From a virus: DNA of 30,383 bases. The stretch covers positions 1 to 30,383 of IMG/VR virus record IMGVR_UViG_3300044815_000193, one strand, 5' to 3'. The translations under genes and the position numbers were made by a program. Every line of letters starts with the position of its first letter. Within the stretch, counting starts at the first letter, position 1. Positions 19,994-28,351 of this stretch are shown one piece after another. Below the pieces are notes generated by a model. The model searched no databases, was not told the origin of the DNA, and saw only the letters and a program-made list of their open reading frames with translations.

Positions 19994-21784
19994 ATGTCCG
20001 AAGTGATCGACGAAGCTCCCACGACTCCGGCGCTCGCCGCGCTCCCACCCGACATCCAGAAGGCGGTGAACGCGGCGTTCGAGGACCTGCGCGAGAAGGC
20101 GTGGTCGAACGAGGAGAAGCTCGCGAAGGAGCGCGCGCGTGCCAGCGACAACCAGCCGAAGGCGTTCTTCGCTGACCCGAACGCGCTGATGGACTCCGTC
20201 GGCATGGGCTATCGGAGCGCGCCGTCACACCTGACGTACGACACTCTCCGGCAGATCAGCGAGCGCGACACGTACATCGCCGCGATCCTCCTCACACGCA
20301 TCGACCAGGTCGCGTCGTTCACGCGTCCGCAGCCGAACAAATACAGCGTCGGGTTCCGGATCCAGCCGCGCCACAACAGCGACAAGAAGCAGATGACGGA
20401 CAGCGAGCGCGATCGCTGCAAAGAGATCCAGATGCTGCTCCTCAACACGGGGCGCGAGTACAACCTCGGCCGCGACGGCTTCCTGCAGTTCGTCCAGAAG
20501 TTCGTCCGCGACTCGCTGACGTACGACCAGGCGTGCGCGGAGACGGTGCGGACGCGCGGCGGCAGCGTGCACTCGTTCGCCGCCGTGCCGAGCGACACCA
20601 TCCGCACGGCGACCCCTCGGCAGATGAAGGGCACGCCGCCGCGCGTCGCCGACCTCCGCAAGGAGATCCGCTACGTCCAGGTCATCAACGCGGCGATCAC
20701 GGCGGAGTTCACCATCGACGAGATGGCGTTCGCGGTCCGCAACCCGCGGTCGTGGATCAAGGCGAACGGATACGGCGCGCCGGAGATCGAGACGCTGATG
20801 ACGACGGTGACGAGCCACCTGCACGCCGAGCAGTGGAACCAGAAGGCGTTCAGCCAGGGCTCGACGATGAAGGGCATCCTCAACATCAAGGGGAACATCC
20901 CGCCGGTCCAGTTCGAGGCGTTCAAGCGGCAGTGGCACTCGCAGGTCTCGGGCATCGCGAACGCGTGGAAGACGCCGATGCTCAACAGCGAGGACGTCCA
21001 GTGGCTACCCACCGGGATGAGCAACACCGAGATGGGCTACCAGATGTGGATGGAGTACCTCATCAAGATCACCACGGCGATCTTCCGGATCGACCCGGCG
21101 GAGATCAACTTCGACCTCCGCGGCGGCGTCGGGCAGCAGCCCGTGTTCATGTCGTCGAACGAGGCGCAGCAGAAGGCATCGAAGGATCGCGGCCTGCAGC
21201 CGCTCATGCGGTTCGTGGAGGACACGATCAACCGCCACATCGTGTTCAAGATCGATCCGCGCTTCGAGATGGCGTTCGTCGGACTCGACGCGAAGACCGA
21301 GGAGCAGGCGCAGCAGCTCCGCATGCAGCAGGTCCAGAACACGCACACGCTCAACGAGGTGCGCGCGATGGACGATCTGCCGCCCGTGCAGTACGGCGAC
21401 AACGTGATGAACGCGACGTACATCGGATACAAGATGCAGAAGGAGCAGGCGGCGATGATGGCGCAGCAGCAACCGCAGCAGGCCACGCCGGCAGCTGGCG
21501 GTCAGCCCGCGCCGCCGCCGCGCTTCGCGCAGGCGCCCGGTGACGAGGAGGAGCACGGCGCGGATCAGCTCCGCCAGTTCGCCGAGCCGACCGCGTCCGC
21601 GAAGCCCGATCAGAGTGGCGGAGGCGGCAACGCCGACGGAGCCGCGGACGACGAGTCGAGCGGGCCGGATCCGAAGACGCTCTCGCGCCTCCACATCGAC
21701 GACTGGGACTCGGTGATGACGCACTCACTGCGCACCGACGACCTGAAGAAGTCGGCGCTGTTCGACACGATCGACATCGACTGA
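19994..21784 (+). CDS. Portal protein
   Basis: The 596-residue protein fits tailed-phage portal proteins, which form the dodecameric ring at the head vertex through which DNA passes. Visible marks are SERDTYIAAILLTRIDQV near residue 90, a helical core with TMKGILNIKGNI, the segment TGMSNTEMGYQMWMEYLIKI and FRIDPAEINFDLRGG near 360, and a long Gln/Ala/Pro-rich C-terminal tail. The length is at the upper end of the usual range because of that tail. It is the firmest anchor of the head module. Confidence 0.9.
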   Translation: MSEVIDEAPTTPALAALPPDIQKAVNAAFEDLREKAWSNEEKLAKERARASDNQPKAFFADPNALMDSVGMGYRSAPSHLTYDTLRQISERDTYIAAILLTRIDQVASFTRPQPNKYSVGFRIQPRHNSDKKQMTDSERDRCKEIQMLLLNTGREYNLGRDGFLQFVQKFVRDSLTYDQACAETVRTRGGSVHSFAAVPSDTIRTATPRQMKGTPPRVADLRKEIRYVQVINAAITAEFTIDEMAFAVRNPRSWIKANGYGAPEIETLMTTVTSHLHAEQWNQKAFSQGSTMKGILNIKGNIPPVQFEAFKRQWHSQVSGIANAWKTPMLNSEDVQWLPTGMSNTEMGYQMWMEYLIKITTAIFRIDPAEINFDLRGGVGQQPVFMSSNEAQQKASKDRGLQPLMRFVEDTINRHIVFKIDPRFEMAFVGLDAKTEEQAQQLRMQQVQNTHTLNEVRAMDDLPPVQYGDNVMNATYIGYKMQKEQAAMMAQQQPQQATPAAGGQPAPPPRFAQAPGDEEEHGADQLRQFAEPTASAKPDQSGGGGNADGAADDESSGPDPKTLSRLHIDDWDSVMTHSLRTDDLKKSALFDTIDID

Positions 21785-21793
21785 GAGGTCACG

Positions 21794-23803
21794 ATGAGCG
21801 CCGGACCATACGCATTCATCAAGCAGGGAAACCTGTTCGTCGCGCCCATCAAGCAGGTCGCGGCAGCACCATTGCCGTCGCTCGATCGCGCGCGCCGGTT
21901 CTCGATGTGGATCAACGGCAAGATCGAGGAACCACCGTTCCAGCTCGACCAGGCACCGATGCCACCGACCACGTTCCAGGCGGTGCGTGACGACATCAAC
22001 CGCTTCTCGCCGGTCAAGGTGAGTCGGTCGGCGCTTCGCCGATCACAGCACGCGTACGTCGGCGTGATCGACTCCAACGGGACGCCGTACCACTTCGCGC
22101 TCGACAGTCGCGGTTTCTCGATCGAGAAGGCGACGGTCGGTGATGCATGGAGGGCGTTCGACAAGCTCATCGACGAGGAGCGCGTCATGGCGACCGAGTC
22201 GCGCCGTCATCGCGCCGACGTCGAGATGCGCGACGTCGAGCACGAGCTGTCGTCGCCGCAACCGCCGCTACTCGTCATCATGAAGAGCGAGGTCGCGCGC
22301 GTCTCGCGATCTGGTCGTCAGTTCTCCGTGGCGACGTCGACGGGCAACACCGACGTCCCGTCGTCGAGCGCCGCCGAGGACGCGATCCAGCACCACCTCC
22401 CCTCTGGGTTCAAGGTCGGCGGCGCGGTCAACCTGCACCGCGCATCCGTCCACGAGGGCGCCCCGCGAGGCGCTGCCGATCCGGACGCCATCCACGTCAT
22501 GAAGCCGTCGGAGATCGCCGCGCGCGGCGTGCACGGCAACGAGCTGCATCCCGAACATCTCGATTCCATCCGAAGCGCGTGGAACGAGGGCAAGCGTCTC
22601 GACCCGATCGACGTCAACGTTACGCACGACGGTCAGTGGCACGTCGAGGATGGCAACCATCGTCTCCACGTCGCAGCTGCGACGGATGCGCCTGTGGCGC
22701 TCCGGTTTCGTCAGCAGAGCAAGGACTACCGACCGCAGGCCGGCGTCCGTGACATCTCGGATCGACTTCGCTCGGCGCAGAGCACGGAGAAGAGCGACTT
22801 CGACTGGAAGCGGAAGACCAAGGAGCGCGTCGGCAAGAAGCCGGAGCCGAGCCCGTTGACGAAGGCCGAGCAGCACACCGGGACGATGATCTCGCTGCAC
22901 CTCCCGGCCGAGCTTGCAGATCGGATCGCGCTGCCCGACGGAGAGTCGCCGAGCACGATGCACATCACGCTCGCGTACCTCGGCAAGGACCTCACGGAAG
23001 AGCAGAAGCTCGCCGCCGCGTGCGCGGTGCGTCGGTTCTCGCAGTACGCGTATCACGTGCGCGCCGTGCTCGGCGGCGTCGGGCGCTTCAGCGCGAGCAC
23101 CACCACCGAGGGTCGCGACGTCGTCTACCTCTCGGTGGACTCGCCCGACATCACGCGCCTGCGTCCGAAGCTGCTCGATGAGCTGGCTGCTGAGGGGTTG
23201 GTGCCGAACGACACGCACGGGTTCATCCCGCACGTCACGCTGGCGTACGTGGCGACCACCGCGCGCACGCCGATCAAGCGGTTCCCTCCGACGCCTGTCG
23301 AGTTCACGCGCGTGTCGCTCGCGGTAGCCAACACGCAGATCCACTTCCCGTTTCAACAGGAGCGCGCGATGTTGCAGGCCATCCACGGCTCTCAGCCGTC
23401 GCTCGTCATCAAAGCGCTGCCGAAGAAGCCGAAGACGGACGAAGCGAAGAAGACGCCGAACAAGAAGACGTCGAGCAAGAAGATCGGATCCGGCGGCAAG
23501 ACGCGCTATGGATACCTCGACGAGAAGAAGAAGAAACCGGCCGGCGGCGGCGCGAAGGGTCAGCAGCAGCTCGTGATCGTTCGTCACGACGACACCAAGC
23601 ACGCCGACCCGGGCGAACTCGCGAACCAGCTCGGTGTCTCGGTGCGCACGCTGCAGCGCGCGGCGGAGAAGCTCGGACGCGACGGCTTCGCGAAGTTCAT
23701 GCGTGCTCACCTCAAGCGGTTCAGCGCGAAGCACAGGATCGACCCGAGCTACTGGCATACGCTGCACACGAAGCTCGAGGCGATGTCGCCACCGACGTTC
23801 TAG
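21794..23803 (+). CDS. ParB-like / 2H phosphodiesterase / HTH fusion protein
   Basis: The 669-residue protein has several modules. Residues 1-150 are unassigned. Residues 235-305 look ParB-like (LHPEHLDSIRSAW, then VEDGNHRLHVAA with Asn288-His289-Arg290). Residues 360-520 carry two H-x-T motifs, MHITLAYLG (His390, Thr392) and PHVTLAYVA (His480, Thr482), the hallmark of LigT-like 2H phosphodiesterases. A Lys-rich linker (540-590) follows, then a helix-turn-helix (603-625, LANQLGVSVRTLQRAAEKLG) and a helical end. GAGAGG supports the ATG. It lies between portal and MuF, so it may be a virion protein. Confidence 0.8.
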   Translation: MSAGPYAFIKQGNLFVAPIKQVAAAPLPSLDRARRFSMWINGKIEEPPFQLDQAPMPPTTFQAVRDDINRFSPVKVSRSALRRSQHAYVGVIDSNGTPYHFALDSRGFSIEKATVGDAWRAFDKLIDEERVMATESRRHRADVEMRDVEHELSSPQPPLLVIMKSEVARVSRSGRQFSVATSTGNTDVPSSSAAEDAIQHHLPSGFKVGGAVNLHRASVHEGAPRGAADPDAIHVMKPSEIAARGVHGNELHPEHLDSIRSAWNEGKRLDPIDVNVTHDGQWHVEDGNHRLHVAAATDAPVALRFRQQSKDYRPQAGVRDISDRLRSAQSTEKSDFDWKRKTKERVGKKPEPSPLTKAEQHTGTMISLHLPAELADRIALPDGESPSTMHITLAYLGKDLTEEQKLAAACAVRRFSQYAYHVRAVLGGVGRFSASTTTEGRDVVYLSVDSPDITRLRPKLLDELAAEGLVPNDTHGFIPHVTLAYVATTARTPIKRFPPTPVEFTRVSLAVANTQIHFPFQQERAMLQAIHGSQPSLVIKALPKKPKTDEAKKTPNKKTSSKKIGSGGKTRYGYLDEKKKKPAGGGAKGQQQLVIVRHDDTKHADPGELANQLGVSVRTLQRAAEKLGRDGFAKFMRAHLKRFSAKHRIDPSYWHTLHTKLEAMSPPTF

Positions 23804-23830
23804 GTCCTGTACCCGGGTCGAGCACGCAGG

Positions 23831-23836
23831 TAGGCT
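23831..23836 (+). promoter_or_regulatory. TAGGCT -10-like box before the 23846 gene
   Basis: GGTAGGCT precedes the ATG at 23846 by 9 bases, as before the 18716 gene. No clear -35 is seen and no ribosome binding site is present. Weak evidence for a near-leaderless promoter. Confidence 0.3.
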
Positions 23837-23845
23837 CTGATCTAC

Positions 23846-25003
23846 ATGCCGGGTTCCCACACTAGTAAGCAGAAGCGGATGGCGCGCCACATCTACGAGA
23901 CGGCGAAGCGTGGAGGGCACGACGATCACGCGGCCGAGCGCATCGCGTGGGCGACGGTGGCTTCGTTCAAGAAGGCGTCGGCGATCGAGTATGGGGACAA
24001 CACTTCGGCGCGCGGAGGAGCTGGAACTATGGCTCCCAAGCCACCACCACAGCCCAAGGCTCCGACTCCGGCTCCGAGCATCACGACGTCGACGCCGAAC
24101 CACCAAGAGTTCGTGCAGCGCGTCCCGGTCAATCCAACTACTGCAGCTGATGGGACAGCTGGAACCACCGTGCCGCCTCGCGCTCCTGTGATGGTTGGGA
24201 GCCCTGGTGTAGGATCTCGAGTCGTGAAGGCAGATCCTCCGTCGATGAACGCGCAGTTCCAACTCTTGAACGACAAGATCCGTCGTCGCGCTCGTCGCAA
24301 GAAGCGCATCGCCAAGGCCGGCGAGGCATACCTCCCGAGACCGAAGACCAAGAACTCCTCTCCGCGTGAGCGGATGTCTCGCATGTCGTACGGGACTTCG
24401 GGGAAGCGCGTGAATCGTCTCGAGCAGCGGATGCAAGGAATCAAACCTCTCGGGACGCACACCGTCACTGCAACGGCACCTGCGTCAGCGCCGACGCGGT
24501 CAGCAGAAAAGCGCTTCGGCTTCGATGCTCATGGGAAGTCACTTCGCGTGGTGTCGATCGACGAAGCACACGCGATGCTGAAGGGTGAGGCAGGCGCGAT
24601 GCCGGCCGCGCCCGGAGCGCAGCCTCCGCCGAAGCGCTTCCCGCGCGGCGACAAGCCGACGATCAAGATGAAGCCGATCTCCGACGGCGAGGCGATGGCG
24701 AACCTGAAGGCAGGCAAGTTCCACGAGAAGTCGCTGCGCACGCTCGCCGCGATCAAGGCGCTCGTCGCTGGTTACGGGAACCTCGCCGGTGCCGACGCGC
24801 TCCGCTCGGCGAACCGCGGATCGCTCAGCATCCACGACCTCAACCGCGCGATGGAAGTGATGCCGAAGCCGAAGGGTGCCGTCCCTCCGCCGACGACATA
24901 CCTGCCTGGCGTCCATGGCCCCGACGTGAAGCAGCGCGCCGCTAAGATCCGGTCGCAGGCCCGCACCAAGAAGCCCGCAGCCGCATCCGCCGCCGCTCCC
25001 TGA
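23846..25003 (+). CDS. Hypothetical protein with basic helical N-terminus
   Basis: The 385-residue protein begins with SKQKRMARHIYETAK ... AAERIAWATVASFKKA, a short motif found in many phage and plasmid proteins near the N-terminus. It continues with Pro/Thr-rich low-complexity linkers, a basic region (RRRARRKKRIAKAG) and an Ala/Pro-rich C-terminus. Disorder is predicted by composition. A structural or DNA-binding head component is plausible; no enzyme motif is visible. Confidence 0.7.
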   Translation: MPGSHTSKQKRMARHIYETAKRGGHDDHAAERIAWATVASFKKASAIEYGDNTSARGGAGTMAPKPPPQPKAPTPAPSITTSTPNHQEFVQRVPVNPTTAADGTAGTTVPPRAPVMVGSPGVGSRVVKADPPSMNAQFQLLNDKIRRRARRKKRIAKAGEAYLPRPKTKNSSPRERMSRMSYGTSGKRVNRLEQRMQGIKPLGTHTVTATAPASAPTRSAEKRFGFDAHGKSLRVVSIDEAHAMLKGEAGAMPAAPGAQPPPKRFPRGDKPTIKMKPISDGEAMANLKAGKFHEKSLRTLAAIKALVAGYGNLAGADALRSANRGSLSIHDLNRAMEVMPKPKGAVPPPTTYLPGVHGPDVKQRAAKIRSQARTKKPAAASAAAP

Positions 25004-25069
25004 TCGAACCGTGATCATCAGCGCGCGATACGTGATACAAAAAACGTGAAGGCCACAGGAGCAAGTACG

Positions 25070-25588
25070 ATGAGCAAGACCAACTTCAACGACATCTTCA
25101 ACGGCACGGACAACCTCATCAAGAGCGATGCCGGGGAGACGCTCGTCGACTGCCCGCACTGCGAGGTTCCGATCACGAAGTCCGACCTCGAGAAGTCGGA
25201 CATCGCCAAGCAGAACGCCTCCGGCAAGACGATGCGCGGCGGGTCCGGCAAAGGCCAGGTCGAGTCGAAGCGGAGCGCGCCCGGCGTGAAGAAGCACGAT
25301 GATCCCGCGGGCATCCAGAACTCGAAGGGCTCGCGTACGCGCAAGGGCGGTTCCGACGACAGTGCCTCGGACGATGGATCGGACGACGCCTCGGACGACA
25401 AGCCGCCGATGAAGAAGTCGATGATGACGGTCCGCGGAACCGAGGTCTGCCAGTATTTCGACTTCGGCGACGCCCCGGGCTCGGACGCATCGATCGCGAA
25501 GTCGATCATGGAGGCCCAGGGCCAGCTCGGTCAGTCGGTGACCCAGCCCATGGACCTGAACAACGACCTCTCGCGGCTGCTGGTCTGA
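25070..25588 (+). CDS. Hypothetical protein with Cys knuckle and acidic linker
   Basis: The 172-residue product has one CPHC knuckle (Cys28, Cys31), a Gly/Lys-rich middle, an Asp/Ser-rich acidic stretch (about 94-108) and a helical C-terminus. ATG 25070 has AGGAG eight bases upstream; a GTG eight codons earlier is less likely. Composition recalls scaffolding-type assembly proteins, but this is inference only. Confidence 0.65.
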   Translation: MSKTNFNDIFNGTDNLIKSDAGETLVDCPHCEVPITKSDLEKSDIAKQNASGKTMRGGSGKGQVESKRSAPGVKKHDDPAGIQNSKGSRTRKGGSDDSASDDGSDDASDDKPPMKKSMMTVRGTEVCQYFDFGDAPGSDASIAKSIMEAQGQLGQSVTQPMDLNNDLSRLLV

Positions 25589-25603
25589 TATACCTACGAG
25601 GGC

Positions 25604-27013
25604 GTGAACCTCGACCAGCTATTCGGTGAAGGCGTCGAACTCGACGACGACGTAGTCATCAAGGCGCAGCTTCGCTTCCGCGTGCATCCGCCGGAGCATC
25701 CAGCTGCGCAGGCTCTCGTCGACCGCCTCGTGTCTTCGTACGACGAGCGGCTCGACATGATCTGCGAGGAGGTCGGCGACGTGCTCAAGCACTCCGACAT
25801 CCGCCGCAGCTCGCGCTCGCACGCGCTCGTGATCGGTCCGCCGCGCGACGTCGTGAAGGCTGCGGCGAGCAACCAGCCGATCGCGCCGGGCACGCGCGGT
25901 GGCAAGTGGTACCGCGACGGGACCGGGCACATCCGGTACGGCGAGAAGCCGATGGGTGCCGGCGCGAAGCCCGTCGGATCCGAGCACGTGCAGCCGCACG
26001 TCGAGCACTTCCGACCGTCGCAGTTCATGGGGATGCACGGCATCGATCGCGACCTGACCGGGTTCCTGATGACCGAGGGCGACAAGCACGGGTTCAAGAA
26101 GAACGAGCTGCGCTTCCTCGGCAACTGGTACGGGACCGCGACGAAGACCGGGTCGCTGTTCGACGCATTCCTCGATTGCGCGGGGATCACGCGCGAAGAC
26201 CTCGCCGGCGACATCACGCAGCTCCGCTTCGGCGCGCAGCAGCTCACGTATGAGGAGGCGGTGTTCGAGTTCTTCGCCGCGCAGCGCGCGCTGTTCCTCG
26301 GTGACGAGTCGGACGACGACAACGGCGAGAGCGATGACGGCGACGAGACGTGGGAGAGCATGCTGAACGACGAGATCCGTCCGCTCCTCGACAGCACGTT
26401 CAAGAAGTACGAGACGCTCAAGGAGGATCCGGCGTTCAAGGAGGCGTTCGCGCACGCGCCCGAGAACATCCGCCGCCGCTTCTTCGCGCGCGCTCATAAG
26501 TGTGAAGACGACACTAACCGCATCGCGACGGTCGTGATGAGCGCGTGGGATCCCGAGGCGCAGGTCAGCGCGGTGGTCGCGGGGATCGCGAAGCTCGGGC
26601 TGTTCACGCGCGCCGACGTCGCGCACCTGCACGACCAGCCGAACGTCGAAGGTGCCGACGTGTTCGACGACGCGCTCCTCACGGACGACGCGCGCAGCAA
26701 CCCGCTCCTCGTCGACGGAGGCAAGCTCGACAAGCTGACGGTCTCGCAGCTGATGCTGCTGCACGTCGCCGCCGAGATGCATCGTCGGTGGGATCCGGAC
26801 ACGCGCTCGTACTCGACCGAGGCGCAGGCCGACGTCGGTCCCGGAGCGCTCGGCGAGGCGACGTTGAACGCGATCGCGGAGCGTTCGCCGGAGTGGGCCG
26901 CTGCGACGAAGCTCCTCAGAGCGCACCTCGACACGGCGATCGATCGCATGGTCGCGTCGTTGAATCGTGCGCACGCCGAGGTCGACAAGCTGGAAGTGAG
27001 CGGCGATGAATAG
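25604..27013 (+). CDS. Hypothetical protein of the head module
   Basis: The 469-residue protein is acidic and mostly helical, with an N-terminal region LDQLFGEGVELDDDVVIKAQ. A linker motif, PGTRGGKWYRDGTGHIRYGE, starts near residue 93; this GG-K-W/Y-x-R-x-G type occurs in several phage head-associated and toxin-like proteins. A large unassigned helical domain follows (about 130-460). It starts at GTG with GAGGG upstream. No catalytic motif can be seen. Confidence 0.7.
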   Translation: MNLDQLFGEGVELDDDVVIKAQLRFRVHPPEHPAAQALVDRLVSSYDERLDMICEEVGDVLKHSDIRRSSRSHALVIGPPRDVVKAAASNQPIAPGTRGGKWYRDGTGHIRYGEKPMGAGAKPVGSEHVQPHVEHFRPSQFMGMHGIDRDLTGFLMTEGDKHGFKKNELRFLGNWYGTATKTGSLFDAFLDCAGITREDLAGDITQLRFGAQQLTYEEAVFEFFAAQRALFLGDESDDDNGESDDGDETWESMLNDEIRPLLDSTFKKYETLKEDPAFKEAFAHAPENIRRRFFARAHKCEDDTNRIATVVMSAWDPEAQVSAVVAGIAKLGLFTRADVAHLHDQPNVEGADVFDDALLTDDARSNPLLVDGGKLDKLTVSQLMLLHVAAEMHRRWDPDTRSYSTEAQADVGPGALGEATLNAIAERSPEWAAATKLLRAHLDTAIDRMVASLNRAHAEVDKLEVSGDE

Positions 27014-27419
27014 CGGCGACTACTTCATGCTCGACGTGATCGACGACGAGAACGACCCGGGGATCCGCGTCACCACGCCGGCTTCGGTACTGGTGATCCA
27101 CGAGGTCAACGAGCTGAACGAGCGGCTCGAGGCGTTCTCCGACCCGATCAAGAACCGCGTCGTGAAGAACAACCCGAAGGCGCGTCGCTGGTACGTCGAG
27201 AAGATCCTGCCGGCGCTGCGCTTCTACTGCGATCGTCTCGGCGTCGAGAAGCCTGCGTGGCTGGCTACCAATGGGCACTGGGAGCGTATGACCGACGAGG
27301 AGAAGGCGCGACTGTTCGGGCCGGAGCCTCTCCAACTCCGCGAGTTCGCGCAGGTCGCACAGGCCGACATCGCCGTGGTGCGTGAAGAGCAGGAACAAGA
27401 AGCAGGAGCGCCGTCGTGA
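27006..27419 (+). CDS. Hypothetical protein
   Basis: The 137-residue protein overlaps the preceding gene by eight bases and the MuF-like gene by four. It is mainly helical with NNPKARRWYVEKILPALRFY in the centre and a Glu/Gln-rich tail. It may be an adaptor of the head, but no family is recognised. Confidence 0.7.
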   Translation: MNSGDYFMLDVIDDENDPGIRVTTPASVLVIHEVNELNERLEAFSDPIKNRVVKNNPKARRWYVEKILPALRFYCDRLGVEKPAWLATNGHWERMTDEEKARLFGPEPLQLREFAQVAQADIAVVREEQEQEAGAPS

Positions 27420-28351
27420 ATCGCACCATGACCCAGCTGCAGCGTCGCCGCATCCAGCAGATCATCTCGGACGGTCACCTCGCGTTCGTCGCCGAGATGT
27501 TCGGTCCGACGTCCATCGGGCACGACGATTACGTTCGTCTCCATGCCGCCGGCAAGATCCGAGATGACAAGCTCCTCCCACAGGACGTCGTACTCGCTGC
27601 CCATGCGCTGGGAGCGATCATGGGACACGCGCAGCTGTCGCCGGACATCACCCCGGGCGACCTCGTGCCGCACGACGCGCAGGTGATCACCGAGGCCGAG
27701 CGCGAAGCCGTCACGATCCTGCGCGACCGCCTCGGGCAGCACGTGCGCGGTCTCGGCAACCGTCTCGACACGGTCGTCGGTCACATTCTCGTGGACGCGG
27801 ACGACGCGATCCGTCGCGCGCGCGTCACCAAGCGAGCCCGCGCGTCCGACGTCGACCAGCGATCCGCCATGCTCGCAGTCGAGCAGAAGATCCGCCTCGC
27901 GATGCGCGACTTCCGACGCGACTGGATGCGTTGCGCGCACACCGAGATGCACAACGCCATGGAAGAGGCGAAGGCGATCGTGATCTCGCATCGCGGACCC
28001 GACCGCGACCCACGCGTGTTCAAGCGTCCACGACCTGATGCCTGCAGGTTCTGCGTCATGCTCTACCTGCGTCCCAACAAGATCACGCCACGCGTGTTCA
28101 AGCTCAGTGAGCTGCTCGCGAACGGATCGAACGTCGGCCGGCGCGCCGGACAGCCGACACGATCTGGCAGCTCACGAACCGAGTGGAAGGCTACGCTCGG
28201 TGCCGTGCATCCGTTCTGCAAGTGTCCGCTCCACGTGCTCCCCGAAGGCTTCGGCTTCGATCGCAAGGGTGCGCTCGTGCGCTCCAAGAATTTGATCACG
28301 GTCGACAAGCTCGACAAGGCTCTCCTCGCGCACGAGTGCGAGACGCCGTGA
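27416..28351 (+). CDS. MuF-like minor head protein
   Basis: The 311-residue protein has the expected plan of phage Mu F-like head morphogenesis proteins: a long helical N-terminal region with WMRCAHTEMHNAMEEAK, followed by the Cys/His end CRFCVMLYLRPN ... LGAVHPFCKCPLHVLP. These proteins assist early head assembly at the portal vertex and may be ejected. GTG start with a GTGA overlap. The kinase-like gene follows with another GTGA overlap. Confidence 0.8.
   Translation: MNRTMTQLQRRRIQQIISDGHLAFVAEMFGPTSIGHDDYVRLHAAGKIRDDKLLPQDVVLAAHALGAIMGHAQLSPDITPGDLVPHDAQVITEAEREAVTILRDRLGQHVRGLGNRLDTVVGHILVDADDAIRRARVTKRARASDVDQRSAMLAVEQKIRLAMRDFRRDWMRCAHTEMHNAMEEAKAIVISHRGPDRDPRVFKRPRPDACRFCVMLYLRPNKITPRVFKLSELLANGSNVGRRAGQPTRSGSSRTEWKATLGAVHPFCKCPLHVLPEGFGFDRKGALVRSKNLITVDKLDKALLAHECETP

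Noticed and set aside
22268-24460. 730-codon open frame on the minus strand
   Set aside because: It lies antisense to the 2H-fusion and 23846 genes and is Arg/Leu/Val-rich, typical of the antisense shadow of high-GC genes; the sense frames hold clear motifs.
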